DNA of 48,400 nt from a bacterium (lineage in GTDB: Bacteria; Actinomycetota; Acidimicrobiia; Acidimicrobiales; Ilumatobacteraceae): positions 1 through 48,400 of the forward strand of contig JAPOKO010000008.1 of assembly GCA_029977615.1 (NCBI GenBank), written 5' to 3'. Each line of letters opens with the position of its first letter. The first letter of the stretch is position 1. The position numbers were made by a program, and so were the translations under genes. Of the stretch, positions 24,605-33,772 are shown in pieces. Under the pieces are notes generated by a model. The model searched no databases and was not told the DNA's origin. It worked only from the letters and a program-made list of their open reading frames with translations.

Positions 24605-25657
24605 ATGAGCGCAATCGAGGGAATCGGTGGATGGGCAGCACTGCTTGGCAAGATTTCTTCAGGAACTGATCTGTCGTTGAATGAAGCGCGAGCAGCGATG
24701 CGCACGGTTCTTAACGGTGAAGCAACCTCTGCGCAAATTGCAGCGCTTGTTATGGGGCTACGCACCAAGGGGGAAAGCGCAGTCGAGTTAGAGGGGATGC
24801 TGGCCGAAGTTCGCAATGCCTCAGCGCAAGTTGATCTTCCTGCTGAAATTGCAATGCGCGCAATAGACATTGTCGGCACGGGTGGCGACAAGTCGCATTC
24901 AGTAAACATTTCTACGATGGCAGCCTTTGTCGTTGCGGGTGCAGGGGTGCCGGTGTGTAAACACGGAAACCGCGCCGCATCTTCACAATGCGGAACTGCC
25001 GATGTTCTTGAAGCACTTGGAATTCGCATTGATCTTGATCCTGCCGATGTGGCTCGCTGTGTTATGGAAGCAGGCATGGGCTTTTGTTTTGCACAAAAGT
25101 TTCATCCAGCTTTTCGCCATGCGGGGCCAACGCGCAAAGAAATTGGCGTTCCAACTGCATTCAACTTGCTTGGTCCAATGGCCAACCCTGCAAATGTTTC
25201 GTTCATGGTCGTTGGTGTTGGCGACCCACGCGCAGCAGAGAAGATGGCACGCGCAATTGCAACTCGTGGAGTTGAACGCGCCTGGATAGTTCACGGTCAT
25301 GGCGGGCTAGACGAATTATCACTCAGCGGCCCGTGTTCTGTTGTTGAAGTGCGTGATAACGCCTTGCGTGAATTCTCCATTAACGCAGTCGATCTCGGTC
25401 TTCAATCTGCTGACGTCACTGCAGTTCGCGGTGGCGATCCGGCACACAATGCTCAAGTTGTACTCGAAACGTTTAATGGTCAGCTTGGACCAGTGCGCGA
25501 CATTGTGGTCTTGAACGCCGCTGCCGGGCTCACTGTTTCTGGTGTGGCTTCCTCGATGGAGGAAGGTGTGTCGCTTGCGCAAGCATCAATCGACAACGGT
25601 TCTGCCGCTCGCGTGGTCGAAGCATTGAAAATTTCTAGTAATGCTGTGGCACGATAG
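24605..25657 (+). CDS. trpD: Anthranilate phosphoribosyltransferase
   Basis: A 350-residue enzyme joining anthranilate and PRPP in tryptophan synthesis. GTGGDKSHSVNIST (residues 91-104) binds PRPP; KHGNRAASSQCGTADVLEAL (119-138) and FCFAQKFHPAFRHAGPTRKE supply the anthranilate site; FNLLGPMANP is conserved. Length is normal. A weak ribosome site (GGAG) precedes ATG. No other trp genes are nearby, so the pathway genes are scattered. thrB follows after 6 bp. Confidence 0.96.
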   Translation: MSAIEGIGGWAALLGKISSGTDLSLNEARAAMRTVLNGEATSAQIAALVMGLRTKGESAVELEGMLAEVRNASAQVDLPAEIAMRAIDIVGTGGDKSHSVNISTMAAFVVAGAGVPVCKHGNRAASSQCGTADVLEALGIRIDLDPADVARCVMEAGMGFCFAQKFHPAFRHAGPTRKEIGVPTAFNLLGPMANPANVSFMVVGVGDPRAAEKMARAIATRGVERAWIVHGHGGLDELSLSGPCSVVEVRDNALREFSINAVDLGLQSADVTAVRGGDPAHNAQVVLETFNGQLGPVRDIVVLNAAAGLTVSGVASSMEEGVSLAQASIDNGSAARVVEALKISSNAVAR

Positions 25658-25663
25658 ATCGCT

Positions 25664-26500
25664 ATGAGTGCACTGCGTGTTCGTGTTCCTGCCAGTTCGG
25701 CCAACTTGGGGCCAGGGTTCGATGCGTTGGGAATGGCTCTCTCGCTGCACTTGGAAATGGGAATTGACGATGGGTCATCTCTTCCAGAATTCGCCAAGGT
25801 AATAGACGACAGTCATCCGTCGCTTGCTGCATTTCGTCATGCAGGTGGAACAGGCAACGTTTGGGTTCGCTCGGTTATTCCAATGGGCCGTGGACTTGGT
25901 TTCAGCGGTGCTGCGCGCGTTGCTGGCGTGGTTCTTGGTTATGTCCAGCGCAATGGCAAAGAGTCGCTCATTGCAGATCGTAAAGAGTTGTTGCGACTCA
26001 GTACCGAACTTGAAGGACACCCCGACAACGTTGCGGCTTCGCTTGTTGGTGGCGTTACTGCCAGTACTGGTGGGGAAGTTGTGAAACTACCTCTTGGGTT
26101 CGACCCAGCATTCATCGCTTGGGTTCCAGATACTCAAACCTCAACCGAAAAGTCCCGCACCGCAATCGCATCGACTATTCCTCTTGCCGACGTGGTGTTC
26201 AACATTGGACATACTGCTTTGCTCATGGCTGCCTTTGCTGCAGGCGATATTGCGGTATTGCGTGAAGCAACTAAAGACCGCATGCATCAAGATGTTCGAT
26301 TCGCTGCTTCGCCGAATTCGCATGAAGCCTTTGAGGCAGCGCTTGCAACCGATGCGTGGTGTACCTGGCTATCAGGGTCTGGCCCAACGGTTGGAGTGCT
26401 CTGTGCGAAATCCGATGCCGTTCGCATTGCCGGCCAGTTGCCTAAGTCTGGGCTTACGCACATCTTGGACATTGATCACGAAGGGGCGGTATTCATCTAA
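25664..26500 (+). CDS. thrB: Homoserine kinase
   Basis: A 278-residue GHMP kinase phosphorylating L-homoserine for threonine synthesis. VPASSANLGPGFDALG (residues about 8-23) is the ThrB N-terminal motif, IPMGRGLGFSGAARVAG (72-88) the GHMP ATP loop, and WLSGSGPTVGVL the C-terminal motif. Slightly shorter than E. coli ThrB (about 310). It lies 6 bp after trpD and is probably cotranscribed. Homoserine is also the substrate of MetX in this window. Confidence 0.94.
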   Translation: MSALRVRVPASSANLGPGFDALGMALSLHLEMGIDDGSSLPEFAKVIDDSHPSLAAFRHAGGTGNVWVRSVIPMGRGLGFSGAARVAGVVLGYVQRNGKESLIADRKELLRLSTELEGHPDNVAASLVGGVTASTGGEVVKLPLGFDPAFIAWVPDTQTSTEKSRTAIASTIPLADVVFNIGHTALLMAAFAAGDIAVLREATKDRMHQDVRFAASPNSHEAFEAALATDAWCTWLSGSGPTVGVLCAKSDAVRIAGQLPKSGLTHILDIDHEGAVFI

Positions 26501-26603
26501 CTCCGTAACACCCTGTGGGCAGACTTCATCTGTACGCAATTGGCGCACACATGAACTCAATAACCGAAACCAAAGCCCACTGACAGTAACTACAGGAGCC
26601 ATC

Positions 26604-26813
26604 ATGAATGCCAATAATCAGCCAGTCCTTGTAATCAATTGCGACTCGTGCGTCATGCGCGAAACCGATGCATGCAGCGACTGCCTCGTCACCTTTATGT
26701 GCGGTGATTCGCAGGAATCAGCCGTAGTTTTCAACCTCGAAGAGCAGCGCGCGGTCCGATTGCTCGCAAATGCTGGAATGGTGCCTACGCTTCGGCATCG
26801 TGCCGTTAGCTAA
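26604..26813 (+). CDS. Small Cys-rich protein of unknown function upstream of queG
   Basis: A 69-residue protein starting at ATG 26604 with a good ribosome site (CAGGAG, about 7 nt upstream). Four Cys come as two CxxC pairs (NCDSCVM and ACSDCLV), with a fifth Cys 8 residues later, then EEQRAVRLLANAGMVPTLRHR. The pattern suggests a small zinc or Fe-S binding protein. I believe similar short proteins occur in other Actinobacteria but cannot name a family. The queG start overlaps its 3' end, so the two are coupled. Confidence 0.7.
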   Translation: MNANNQPVLVINCDSCVMRETDACSDCLVTFMCGDSQESAVVFNLEEQRAVRLLANAGMVPTLRHRAVS

Positions 26814-27930
26814 CCAGCAACCATTCAGCCGCGAAGAAGCGGTTGCATACACCGAGCAATTGTGTGCTCGTGGTTTGGCAAATGGCATCGACCGAATTGG
26901 TGTGGCGCCAGCAACTGTTATGCAACGAGCTCGCGAAACATTGCATTCGCGAAAAGCGGTTGGGTTGCACGACACCATGCAGTTCACGTATCGCAACCCT
27001 GATCGTTCAACGAATCCAGATGCGGCGGTTCCGAATGCGAAAGCGATGATTGTCGGTGCGTGCTCGTATTCAACTGAAACACCTGATGAACCAAGCGAAC
27101 TCAGTGCGCGAGTCGCGCGATATGCGTGGGCAGATTATTACGAATCTCTTCGTAAAGGTCTGAGTGTCGTTGCTGAGGTGCTGCAAGCTGATGGATGGCA
27201 TGCCAAAGTATTTGTTGACCACAATGCTCTCGTCGATCGTGAAGCCGCATATCTCGCTGGTCTCGGTTGGTATGGCAAGAACGCAAACTTGCTCATTAGT
27301 GGTGCAGGAAGTTTTTTTGTTCTAGGAAGCGTTATTACTGATGCACCGCTTGTGGTGAACGAGCGTCCCGTAGGCGATGGATGCGGCGCATGCAAACGTT
27401 GCTTAGATTCGTGTCCAACCAACGCCATTGTTGAACCTGGCGTAATTGACGCTGCAAAGTGTTTGGCATGGCTGGTGCAAAAGCCTGGCGTGTTTAGTCG
27501 GGAATATCGAGTTGCGTTAGCCGACCGCGTATATGGATGCGATTCGTGTCAAGAAGTGTGCCCACCAACTATTCGGTTAGGCATCACAGCAAGACCGACC
27601 ACAGTTCGTCCGTGGATTCCCATTTTGAACATGCTGAATATGGATGATGCGCAACTTTTGGAATCTGTTGGCCAGTGGTACATCGCTGATCGCAACCCCG
27701 TGTGGGTGCGACGCAATTTGCTCATCGTGCTCGGCAATATCGGAAACGCTGACGACGAGGGAGTACGCAATGCCGTTCAACGGTTTTGCTCACATGCAGA
27801 ACCAATGCTTCGAGCACATGCAATATGGAGTGCTGCTCGTCTTGGCTTGCACCAATTCATTCCACAAACCGATGAAGATCCGATAGTGAAGGAAGAGCTG
27901 CGAAATTTGCCTGAGGTGCGGTTGGGCTAA
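26800..27930 (+). CDS. queG: Epoxyqueuosine reductase
   Basis: A cobalamin- and Fe-S-dependent enzyme for the last step of queuosine tRNA modification. Near residues 136-165 are VFVDHNALVDREAAYLAGLGWYGKN with the catalytic Asp, then two [4Fe-4S] motifs (CGACKRCLDSCP with C195/C198/C201/C205, and CDSCQEVCP), and a C-terminal helical repeat part (WVRRNLLIVLGNIGNADDEGV). About 376 residues from GTG 26800, normal for QueG. An in-frame ATG at 26770 is the alternative start and would overlap the Cys-rich gene by 44 bp rather than 14. No other queuosine genes are in the window. Confidence 0.92.
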   Translation: MPLANQQPFSREEAVAYTEQLCARGLANGIDRIGVAPATVMQRARETLHSRKAVGLHDTMQFTYRNPDRSTNPDAAVPNAKAMIVGACSYSTETPDEPSELSARVARYAWADYYESLRKGLSVVAEVLQADGWHAKVFVDHNALVDREAAYLAGLGWYGKNANLLISGAGSFFVLGSVITDAPLVVNERPVGDGCGACKRCLDSCPTNAIVEPGVIDAAKCLAWLVQKPGVFSREYRVALADRVYGCDSCQEVCPPTIRLGITARPTTVRPWIPILNMLNMDDAQLLESVGQWYIADRNPVWVRRNLLIVLGNIGNADDEGVRNAVQRFCSHAEPMLRAHAIWSAARLGLHQFIPQTDEDPIVKEELRNLPEVRLG

Positions 27931-27962
27931 CGCATCTGTCAGTATTGGTGTGAGCGCCATTC

Positions 27963-29084
27963 ATGAAACATCTTCTTGTCACTAACGATTTCCCACCAAA
28001 GGTGGGAGGGATTCAGAATCTTCTGTGGGAGTGGTGGCGTCGTTTGCCATCCGATTCGTTTGCTGTACTTACGTCACCTCATAAAGATGCTGCGGAGTTT
28101 GACGCGCAACAGCCATACCTCGTTCGGCGAACTAAGGAACCAGTGCTCTTGCCGCATCCGTGGATGATTCAACGAATTAATGAGATGGCAGAGGAAATTG
28201 GTGCCGACTTCGTTGTGCTCGACCCGGCAGTTCCTCTTGGAATTGTTGGCCCGTCACTCAAGCTTCCATACATGGTGGTGCTTCACGGCTCAGAGGTAAC
28301 AGTTCCCGGTCGATTGCCAGGATCGAAGCAAGTGCTTTCACGCGTGTTGCGAGGTGCTCAGCACATCATTGCTGCCGGCGGGTATCCCGCCGCAGAAGCT
28401 CGTCAAGCCGGTGGCGAAAATTTGCCGATCACTGTTGTTCCACCTGGAGTTGACACGCAACGTTTTGCACCGATCGCAAATGAGCAAAGGAATGCAACTC
28501 GTCTGAAGTTTGGTGTAGATGAAGATGCCGAACTCATTGTTGGTGTGAGCCGACTCGTTCCGCGCAAAGGTTTTGACACACTCATTCGTGCTACAGCCGC
28601 ACTTGCTCCAAGCAGGCCTAAGTTGCGTGTGGTCATTGGCGGTAAAGGTCGTGATACCGATCGGTTGAAAAAACTCATTGAACAAACTCGCGCTCCGGTC
28701 ACATTGGCAGGAAGAGTGTCAAACGAAGATCTTCCGTTGTTGTATGCAAGTGCAGATCTTTCGGCAATGTTGTGTCGCACACGGTGGGGTGGTTTGGAGC
28801 AAGAAGGGTTTGGAATTGTGTTTTCTGAAGCAGCCGCATGTGGGGTGCCGCAAATTGCAGGTCAAAGCGGGGGATCTGCTGAAGCGGTTGTCGACGGTGT
28901 GACCGGAATGGTCATTGACGAACCAAGCAATGTTGCCAAAGTTGCAAGAGCAATCGATTCCTTGCTCAGTGACAAAGCGCGATTGCAGGAAATGGGTATC
29001 GCTTCGCGGCAACGAGCTCTCGCTGAATTTGATTACGACGTGCTTACTGTAAGACTTGCCGCTGTGTTGGGAGTAAAAGCTTGA
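27963..29084 (+). CDS. GT4 glycosyltransferase, PimB'-like mannosyltransferase
   Basis: A 373-residue GT-B fold glycosyltransferase. LVTNDFPPKVGGIQNLLWEW is the typical N-terminus of actinobacterial PimB'/MgtA enzymes; VVLHGSEVTVPGRLPGS and VVPPGVDTQRFAP follow; the C-terminal half has VSRLVPRKGFDTLI, VIGGKGRDTDRL and EQEGFGIVFSEAAACGVPQIAG with the E(x7)E donor motif. It probably adds mannose from GDP-mannose to phosphatidylinositol mannoside or a related lipid; the acceptor is inferred from family. The next gene overlaps its stop by 4 bp (TTGA). Confidence 0.85.
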   Translation: MKHLLVTNDFPPKVGGIQNLLWEWWRRLPSDSFAVLTSPHKDAAEFDAQQPYLVRRTKEPVLLPHPWMIQRINEMAEEIGADFVVLDPAVPLGIVGPSLKLPYMVVLHGSEVTVPGRLPGSKQVLSRVLRGAQHIIAAGGYPAAEARQAGGENLPITVVPPGVDTQRFAPIANEQRNATRLKFGVDEDAELIVGVSRLVPRKGFDTLIRATAALAPSRPKLRVVIGGKGRDTDRLKKLIEQTRAPVTLAGRVSNEDLPLLYASADLSAMLCRTRWGGLEQEGFGIVFSEAAACGVPQIAGQSGGSAEAVVDGVTGMVIDEPSNVAKVARAIDSLLSDKARLQEMGIASRQRALAEFDYDVLTVRLAAVLGVKA

Positions 29085-29563
29085 AGATCGTAAAACTAAA
29101 CGCAACCCTCACGGCTGTTTTTGTTGTTATCACTGTGTTAGCAGTAGTGGTGTTCAATGCGCCGTTGCGCAGACTCGTGGCAATTGTCGATTTGTTGCTG
29201 TTAGCTGTTGGTGTCGCTGCATTCATATGGGGCTATTTCTCCGCAGTTCAGCGCAGTCGTAGCGACGAAATTTCCGTGGCCGCGCTATTCCTGCTGATTG
29301 ATGGCGCTGCAACTAAGTCGGTCATGTGGGTCATGAATTCGGCTCTCGCCATTCAGGTCTTCGTTGGACTGGGTGGCGCAATCATTCGTAGGTCCACAGA
29401 CGGGGTTTCTGGAAGTACTTTGGCTTTTGGAGTACTGGTGCCGTTGCTCGGGCTGGGGCTCAACGGACTTTGGGCAAGTAAGTACGGAACCTTTGGAAAG
29501 CGAATTCTCGGCGAGGTTTCTGCGCCGGAGGGTGAAATCGGCAAAGATGGTGCTCATGGTTGA
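29081..29563 (+). CDS. Small integral membrane protein, unknown function
   Basis: A 160-residue protein with four predicted transmembrane segments: LTAVFVVITVLAVVVF, IVDLLLLAVGVAAFIWGYF, MNSALAIQVFVGLGG and LAFGVLVPLLGLGLNGLW. No family motif recognised. The TTG start overlaps the glycosyltransferase stop and its end overlaps the SRPBCC gene, so it is part of the same operon. A similar arrangement near PimB'-like and SRPBCC proteins occurs in other Actinobacteria, suggesting an envelope-lipid role, but that is inference. Confidence 0.72.
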   Translation: MKIVKLNATLTAVFVVITVLAVVVFNAPLRRLVAIVDLLLLAVGVAAFIWGYFSAVQRSRSDEISVAALFLLIDGAATKSVMWVMNSALAIQVFVGLGGAIIRRSTDGVSGSTLAFGVLVPLLGLGLNGLWASKYGTFGKRILGEVSAPEGEIGKDGAHG

Positions 29564-29987
29564 TTCTGGTTCGGACACGATTTTCATTGCGGCATCAGCA
29601 GAGCGTTGCTTTGATGTGGCCAGCAATTTTGAGCAATACCCAGAGTGGGCCAAAGACGTGAAAGAAGCAACCGTGCTCTCTCGCGACGCACAAGGTCGAC
29701 CGCACACAGTTGAGTACCGTGCGTCAGCACTTGGCAGAAGCACGCATTACACATTGGAGTACGACTACTCGAAGGCGCCACATTCGTTGTCGTGGCACTT
29801 AGTAGATGGTGACATCATGCGTTCGTTGCGTGGCGCGTATTCATTTAACGCAGATGGAACTGGAACGCGAGTCGCATACGACCTTGCTGTCGAGTTGGTT
29901 ATTCCACTTCCAGGGTTTGTAAAGCGTCGCGCGGAAATGCGCATTCTCAGCACGCTGAAAGAACTGAAGACCCGTTCCGAATCGTGA
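29547..29987 (+). CDS. SRPBCC (START/polyketide cyclase-like) protein
   Basis: A 146-residue helix-grip fold protein. IFIAASAERCFDVASNFEQYPEWAKDV is the standard SRPBCC opening ('i.Apae.vfdv..d...yPeW...v'), then WHLVDGDIMRSLRGAYSF and GTRVAYDLAVEL strands, and a closing helix with FVKRRAEMRILSTLKELKTRSE. It resembles M. tuberculosis Rv2185c and Coq10-like lipid-binding proteins. ATG 29547 and ATG 29556 are both possible starts; the open frame continues upstream only inside the membrane-protein gene. It overlaps the downstream glucokinase by 4 bp (GTGA). Confidence 0.85.
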   Translation: MVLMVDSGSDTIFIAASAERCFDVASNFEQYPEWAKDVKEATVLSRDAQGRPHTVEYRASALGRSTHYTLEYDYSKAPHSLSWHLVDGDIMRSLRGAYSFNADGTGTRVAYDLAVELVIPLPGFVKRRAEMRILSTLKELKTRSES

Positions 29988-30847
29988 GTCTTGCCGCAGG
30001 CATCGATGTCGGTGGCACCAAGTGCCTTGGCGTGGTCATTGATGAACATGGAACTGTTGTTCGTGAAGTTCGCAAGCCAACTCCAACAGCCGATCGTCTT
30101 GTAGAAACTCTTGCTTCCATAGTTCGTGAATTGGGTGATCACGCATCCATTGGACTGGGTGTTCCAGGTTTGATTTCACGAGACGGAATAATTCGTTCGT
30201 CCCCAAACATGATTACAGCAATTGAGTTTCCCGTTCGGGAGCAACTTTCACAAGCGTTGAGAAAACCGGTGTGGTGTGACAACGATGCAACATGTGCAGC
30301 TCTTGCTGAATGGCAGCGTGGCGCTGGAGTTGGTTCGCGCGACATGTGGATGGTCACATTGGGAACTGGAATTGGTGGAGGACTTGTCTCTGGTGGTGCA
30401 TTGCAACACGGTGCACATGGTCATGCAGGCGAAGTTGGCCACATGGTTGTGCAAGCAAATGGCGATGAATGTCCGTGTGGGCAACGTGGCTGTTGGGAGC
30501 GGTATGCATCTGGCGCTGGACTTTCGCAACTCGCTGGGGGAATCGCGGGTGAAGAAGTAATCGCACGTGTCAGAGGTGGAGACGTGGCTTCAGGCGAAGT
30601 ACTCGACGAATACAGCGAATGGGTAGCGCTTGGGCTGGCAAATATTGCCAACATGTCCGACCCCGACACCATTGTTATCGGTGGGGGCGTCATGCAGAAT
30701 GCGGACATTTTGTTGCCCCGCATTCAGGAACGCTTTGCCACCATGCTGTACGCCCCGAATCATAGAGTTCATCCTGTGCTGAAAGCGGCACAGCTGGGTG
30801 AGCGAGCTGGTGCAATTGGTGCCGCTTTATTGCATCTTCACGACTAG
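29984..30847 (+). CDS. ROK-family glucokinase
   Basis: A 287-residue sugar kinase. AGIDVGGTKCLGVVID is the ATP-binding DxGGTK motif; WCDNDATCAALAEW holds the catalytic Asp; LGTGIGGGLVSGGALQHG and GHAGEVGHM are the sugar site; and CPCGQRGCWERYASG is the ROK zinc motif CxCGxxGCxE. Glucose (ATP- or polyphosphate-dependent) is the likely substrate by similarity to actinobacterial Glk. The GTG start overlaps the SRPBCC stop. Confidence 0.9.
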   Translation: MSLAAGIDVGGTKCLGVVIDEHGTVVREVRKPTPTADRLVETLASIVRELGDHASIGLGVPGLISRDGIIRSSPNMITAIEFPVREQLSQALRKPVWCDNDATCAALAEWQRGAGVGSRDMWMVTLGTGIGGGLVSGGALQHGAHGHAGEVGHMVVQANGDECPCGQRGCWERYASGAGLSQLAGGIAGEEVIARVRGGDVASGEVLDEYSEWVALGLANIANMSDPDTIVIGGGVMQNADILLPRIQERFATMLYAPNHRVHPVLKAAQLGERAGAIGAALLHLHD

Positions 30848-30856
30848 TTTGTCTCT

Positions 30857-32056
30857 GTGGAATTCCGACGCATCACCAATCTGCCCCCGTACGTCTTCAC
30901 GATCATTAACAATCTGAAGATCCAGGCGCGTCACGAAGGTGCCGATGTTGTCGACTTGGGTTTTGGTAACCCAGACATTCCTTCACCGCAGATTGCGGTT
31001 GACAAGTTGATTGAAGCCGCACAGAACCCGAAGAACCATCGTTATTCGCTGTCGCGTGGTTTGCCAAAACTTCGCGAAGCCGTTGCCGACATGTACATGC
31101 GTAATTGGGGAGTGAAACTCAATCCTGAAACGCAAATTACGAACACCATCGGTTCAAAAGAAGGTTTTAGTCACCTCATGTGGGTGTTACTTGATCGTGG
31201 CGATGCCGCAATTGTTCCAAGTCCTAGTTATCCAATTCATATTTACGGACCAATCTTTGCTGGTGCCGATGTTCGTCAGGTGCCAATGCAGAGTCAGCAA
31301 GTAATTGATGACCAGCAATACTCCGATGAGTTCTTTGCCAACCTCACCGAGGCGTACAAGAACGGTTGGCCGCGCCCGCGAGTACTCGTGGTGTCGTTTC
31401 CACACAATCCAACTGGTGCAACTGTCGACCTCCCGTTTATGCAACGCGTTGTCGACTTCTGTCGCGAGCGTGACATGATCGTGGTGCACGACTTCGCTTA
31501 TGCCGACGTTGGGTTCGATGGCTACAAGCCACCATCAATTTTGCAAGCTGAAGGCGCAATGGAGTGTGCGGTCGAGTTGTACTCCATGACGAAGAGCTTC
31601 TCCATGGCCGGATGGCGTGTTGCCTTTATGGCAGGCAACGAACAAGTGGTTGGTGCGCTCATGAAGTTGAAGAGCTATCTCGACTACGGAACGTTCCAAC
31701 CGGTGCAGATCGCCGCAACGGTAACTCTCAACGAAGCTCAGGATTTCCCGCAGGAAGTATCAAACATTTACGAGAGCCGACGCAATGCACTTATTGATGG
31801 GCTTGATCGAATCGGTTGGCACATTCCAAAGTCGCGCGGTTCCATGTTCGTGTGGGCGCCAATTCCCGAGGCGTATAGCGACATGGACTCGGTTGAATTC
31901 TGCAGTCACTTGGTTCGTGACTGCAACGTTGCACTTTCTCCAGGTGCAGGTTTTGGGCCGGGTGGAGAGGGATTTGCTCGCTTCGCGCTTATTGAAAACG
32001 AGCAGCGCATTGCTCAAGCAGTACGCAACTTAAAAGCCGGGCTCACGCGCCTTTAG
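30857..32056 (+). CDS. Class I/II aminotransferase (AlaC-like)
   Basis: A 399-residue PLP enzyme. VDLGFGNPDIPSPQIAVDKL opens the fold; SLSRGLPKLREAVADMY and GSKEGFSHLMWVLL bind PLP phosphate; FPHNPTGATVDLPF and VVHDFAYADVGFDG give the Asn and the Asp/Tyr near the cofactor; YSMTKSFSMAGWRVAFMAG carries the Schiff-base Lys. It is closest in feel to AlaC, the glutamate-pyruvate aminotransferase. The GTG start is 9 bp after the glucokinase stop. The MBL-fold gene follows after 18 bp with its own AGAAAGG ribosome site. Confidence 0.9.
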   Translation: MEFRRITNLPPYVFTIINNLKIQARHEGADVVDLGFGNPDIPSPQIAVDKLIEAAQNPKNHRYSLSRGLPKLREAVADMYMRNWGVKLNPETQITNTIGSKEGFSHLMWVLLDRGDAAIVPSPSYPIHIYGPIFAGADVRQVPMQSQQVIDDQQYSDEFFANLTEAYKNGWPRPRVLVVSFPHNPTGATVDLPFMQRVVDFCRERDMIVVHDFAYADVGFDGYKPPSILQAEGAMECAVELYSMTKSFSMAGWRVAFMAGNEQVVGALMKLKSYLDYGTFQPVQIAATVTLNEAQDFPQEVSNIYESRRNALIDGLDRIGWHIPKSRGSMFVWAPIPEAYSDMDSVEFCSHLVRDCNVALSPGAGFGPGGEGFARFALIENEQRIAQAVRNLKAGLTRL

Positions 32057-32074
32057 TAAGAAAGGTTTCTCTTC

Positions 32075-33031
32075 ATGGACACCAACTATTCGCTCGGTCT
32101 TCATGAAATTGGGAACAATTGTTATGCGTACTTACAACCAGATGGTGGTTGGGGGTACAGCAATGCGGGTCTCATCGTTGGCGAAGGATCATCGTTGCTC
32201 GTTGACACCTTGTTCGACCTAAAGCTCACTGCCGCAATGCTTGATTCCATGAAGGGCGCTACGCAGTCGGCGCCAATTGCAACCGTTGTGAACACGCATG
32301 CCAATGGCGACCACTGCTATGGAAATGAATTGGTAGTTGGTGCAGAAATTGTTGCTTCTGCAGCCACGGCGCACGAAATGACGGAAGTGCCGCCTGCAAT
32401 GTTGGCAGCGTTGAATAAAGCACCTGGTGAAGTGGGCGATTTGTTCAGGTCATTTTTTGGTGATTTCGAATTCGAGGGAATAGAAATGACGATGCCAACG
32501 CAAACGTTCACTGGTCGGCTCACGGTGAACGCCGGCGGTCGCGACGTAGAACTCATTGAAGTGGGGCCAGCGCACACGGCGGGCGACACCATTGCCTATG
32601 TTCCCGATGCCCGCACGGTGTACACAGGCGACATTCTGTTTATTGGTGGTGCGCCAATTGTGTGGGCTGGTCCGCTTGAAAACTGGATAGCCGCATGCGA
32701 TCTCATCAATTCACTTGATGTTGAAACTGTGGTGCCTGGTCACGGTCCACTCACTGACAAGGCCGGGGTTTCACGCGTTCGCGAATACCTGGATTACGTG
32801 TTGCGTGAGGCGAGCGATCGTCAAGCGCAAGGCATGGACGCTTTCGATGCTGCGCGAGAAATCTGTGCCGACATTCTGGGAGACCCAAAGAAATCATTTG
32901 CAACTTGGAAAGAGTTTGGTCGCATCAGCGTCAACGTTGACACGGTGTACCGAAGCAAAGATGCTTCGCATAAGAGCCCGAATGTTGTTGAGCAATTCAA
33001 GCGAATGGCGCAATTAGAAAACCAGCACTAA
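32075..33031 (+). CDS. Metallo-beta-lactamase-fold hydrolase
   Basis: A 318-residue MBL-fold enzyme. SLLVDTLFDLKLTAAMLD is followed by the metal motif VVNTHANGDHCYGN, an HxxxDH form in which the second His of HxHxDH is Asn. GPAHTAGDTIAYVPDARTVYTGDILFIGG supplies the next His and Asp, and VVPGHGPLTDKAG the last His. The HANGDH variant is known in quinoprotein-relay and related MBL proteins. The substrate is unknown. Its stop overlaps the convergent SURF1 gene by 4 bp. Confidence 0.88.
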   Translation: MDTNYSLGLHEIGNNCYAYLQPDGGWGYSNAGLIVGEGSSLLVDTLFDLKLTAAMLDSMKGATQSAPIATVVNTHANGDHCYGNELVVGAEIVASAATAHEMTEVPPAMLAALNKAPGEVGDLFRSFFGDFEFEGIEMTMPTQTFTGRLTVNAGGRDVELIEVGPAHTAGDTIAYVPDARTVYTGDILFIGGAPIVWAGPLENWIAACDLINSLDVETVVPGHGPLTDKAGVSRVREYLDYVLREASDRQAQGMDAFDAAREICADILGDPKKSFATWKEFGRISVNVDTVYRSKDASHKSPNVVEQFKRMAQLENQH

Positions 33032-33750
33032 TCCTTTTTCTGTTTGACCACTTCTCGTCGTACAAGCGCAATCCAACCGCCGATGGCGCAAAGTGAAAAG
33101 AACAACCATTGCACGGTGTAACTCAAATGTGGACCGTTGCTGAAATCTGGGTCAACAATGGTGGAAAGCGTCGGTGCTTCAGCAGGTGTGCTCTTTAGTA
33201 GTTGTACGTATACCGGCACTAAATCGCCGTCAATCTGTTGCTGTAATCGATCAATATCAATTCGTTGCACCTCGGTGAGTTCGCCGGTTGCTGGATCGGA
33301 GACTGCGCCAGTGCGTCGTTCACTGGATGCTCGAACTCGACCAAGTAGAGACACTTCTCCTGTGGGTGCAGGTGGGAACTCGCTTGCTAAGGGGAGGAAG
33401 CCTCGGTTGATGAGTACGATTTTGCCGTTGCTTAGGAGCATGGGGGTTATTGCGTCATAACCCGCCATGCCATTTTGGGAAACGTTGACCAGGCTGATGT
33501 CTTCGCCTTGTACATACGTGCCACTCACAGCAGTTGGCATCCATTCAATGTCTTCTGGCTTGGAATTCTGTAACAGTTCGTCGAGTGGTTGGATTGGTGC
33601 ATCAAAACGCTGCACAAGCGTTGCATTGAATTCCTTGCGTTCATTGTGCCGATTGAGCTGCCATTTGCCCAAGTTCACCATCACCACAACAAGTACGATC
33701 ACCAAGATGTGAGTGGCAATCCACTTTGGTCGAAAAAGAAACTTGTACAT
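33028..33750 (-). CDS. SURF1-family cytochrome oxidase assembly protein
   Basis: A 240-residue protein with the SURF1 layout: an N-terminal transmembrane helix (WIATHILVIVLVVVMVNLGKWQLNRHNERKEFNA), an extracytoplasmic domain with VSGTYVQGEDISLVN and ILLINRGFLP-type strands (here NGKIVLINRGFLPLASEFP), and a C-terminal helix after LSYTVQWLFFSLCAIGGWI. SURF1 helps insert heme a into aa3 cytochrome c oxidase, so the organism probably respires aerobically with an aa3-type oxidase. Confidence 0.93.
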   Translation of the reverse strand: MYKFLFRPKWIATHILVIVLVVVMVNLGKWQLNRHNERKEFNATLVQRFDAPIQPLDELLQNSKPEDIEWMPTAVSGTYVQGEDISLVNVSQNGMAGYDAITPMLLSNGKIVLINRGFLPLASEFPPAPTGEVSLLGRVRASSERRTGAVSDPATGELTEVQRIDIDRLQQQIDGDLVPVYVQLLKSTPAEAPTLSTIVDPDFSNGPHLSYTVQWLFFSLCAIGGWIALVRREVVKQKKD

Positions 33751-33772
33751 ATCGGTGCAAACTTACACGCGG

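Noticed and set aside
29364..29546. Upstream extension of the SRPBCC gene
   Set aside because: It overlaps the membrane-protein gene out of frame and has no SRPBCC homology before ATG 29547.
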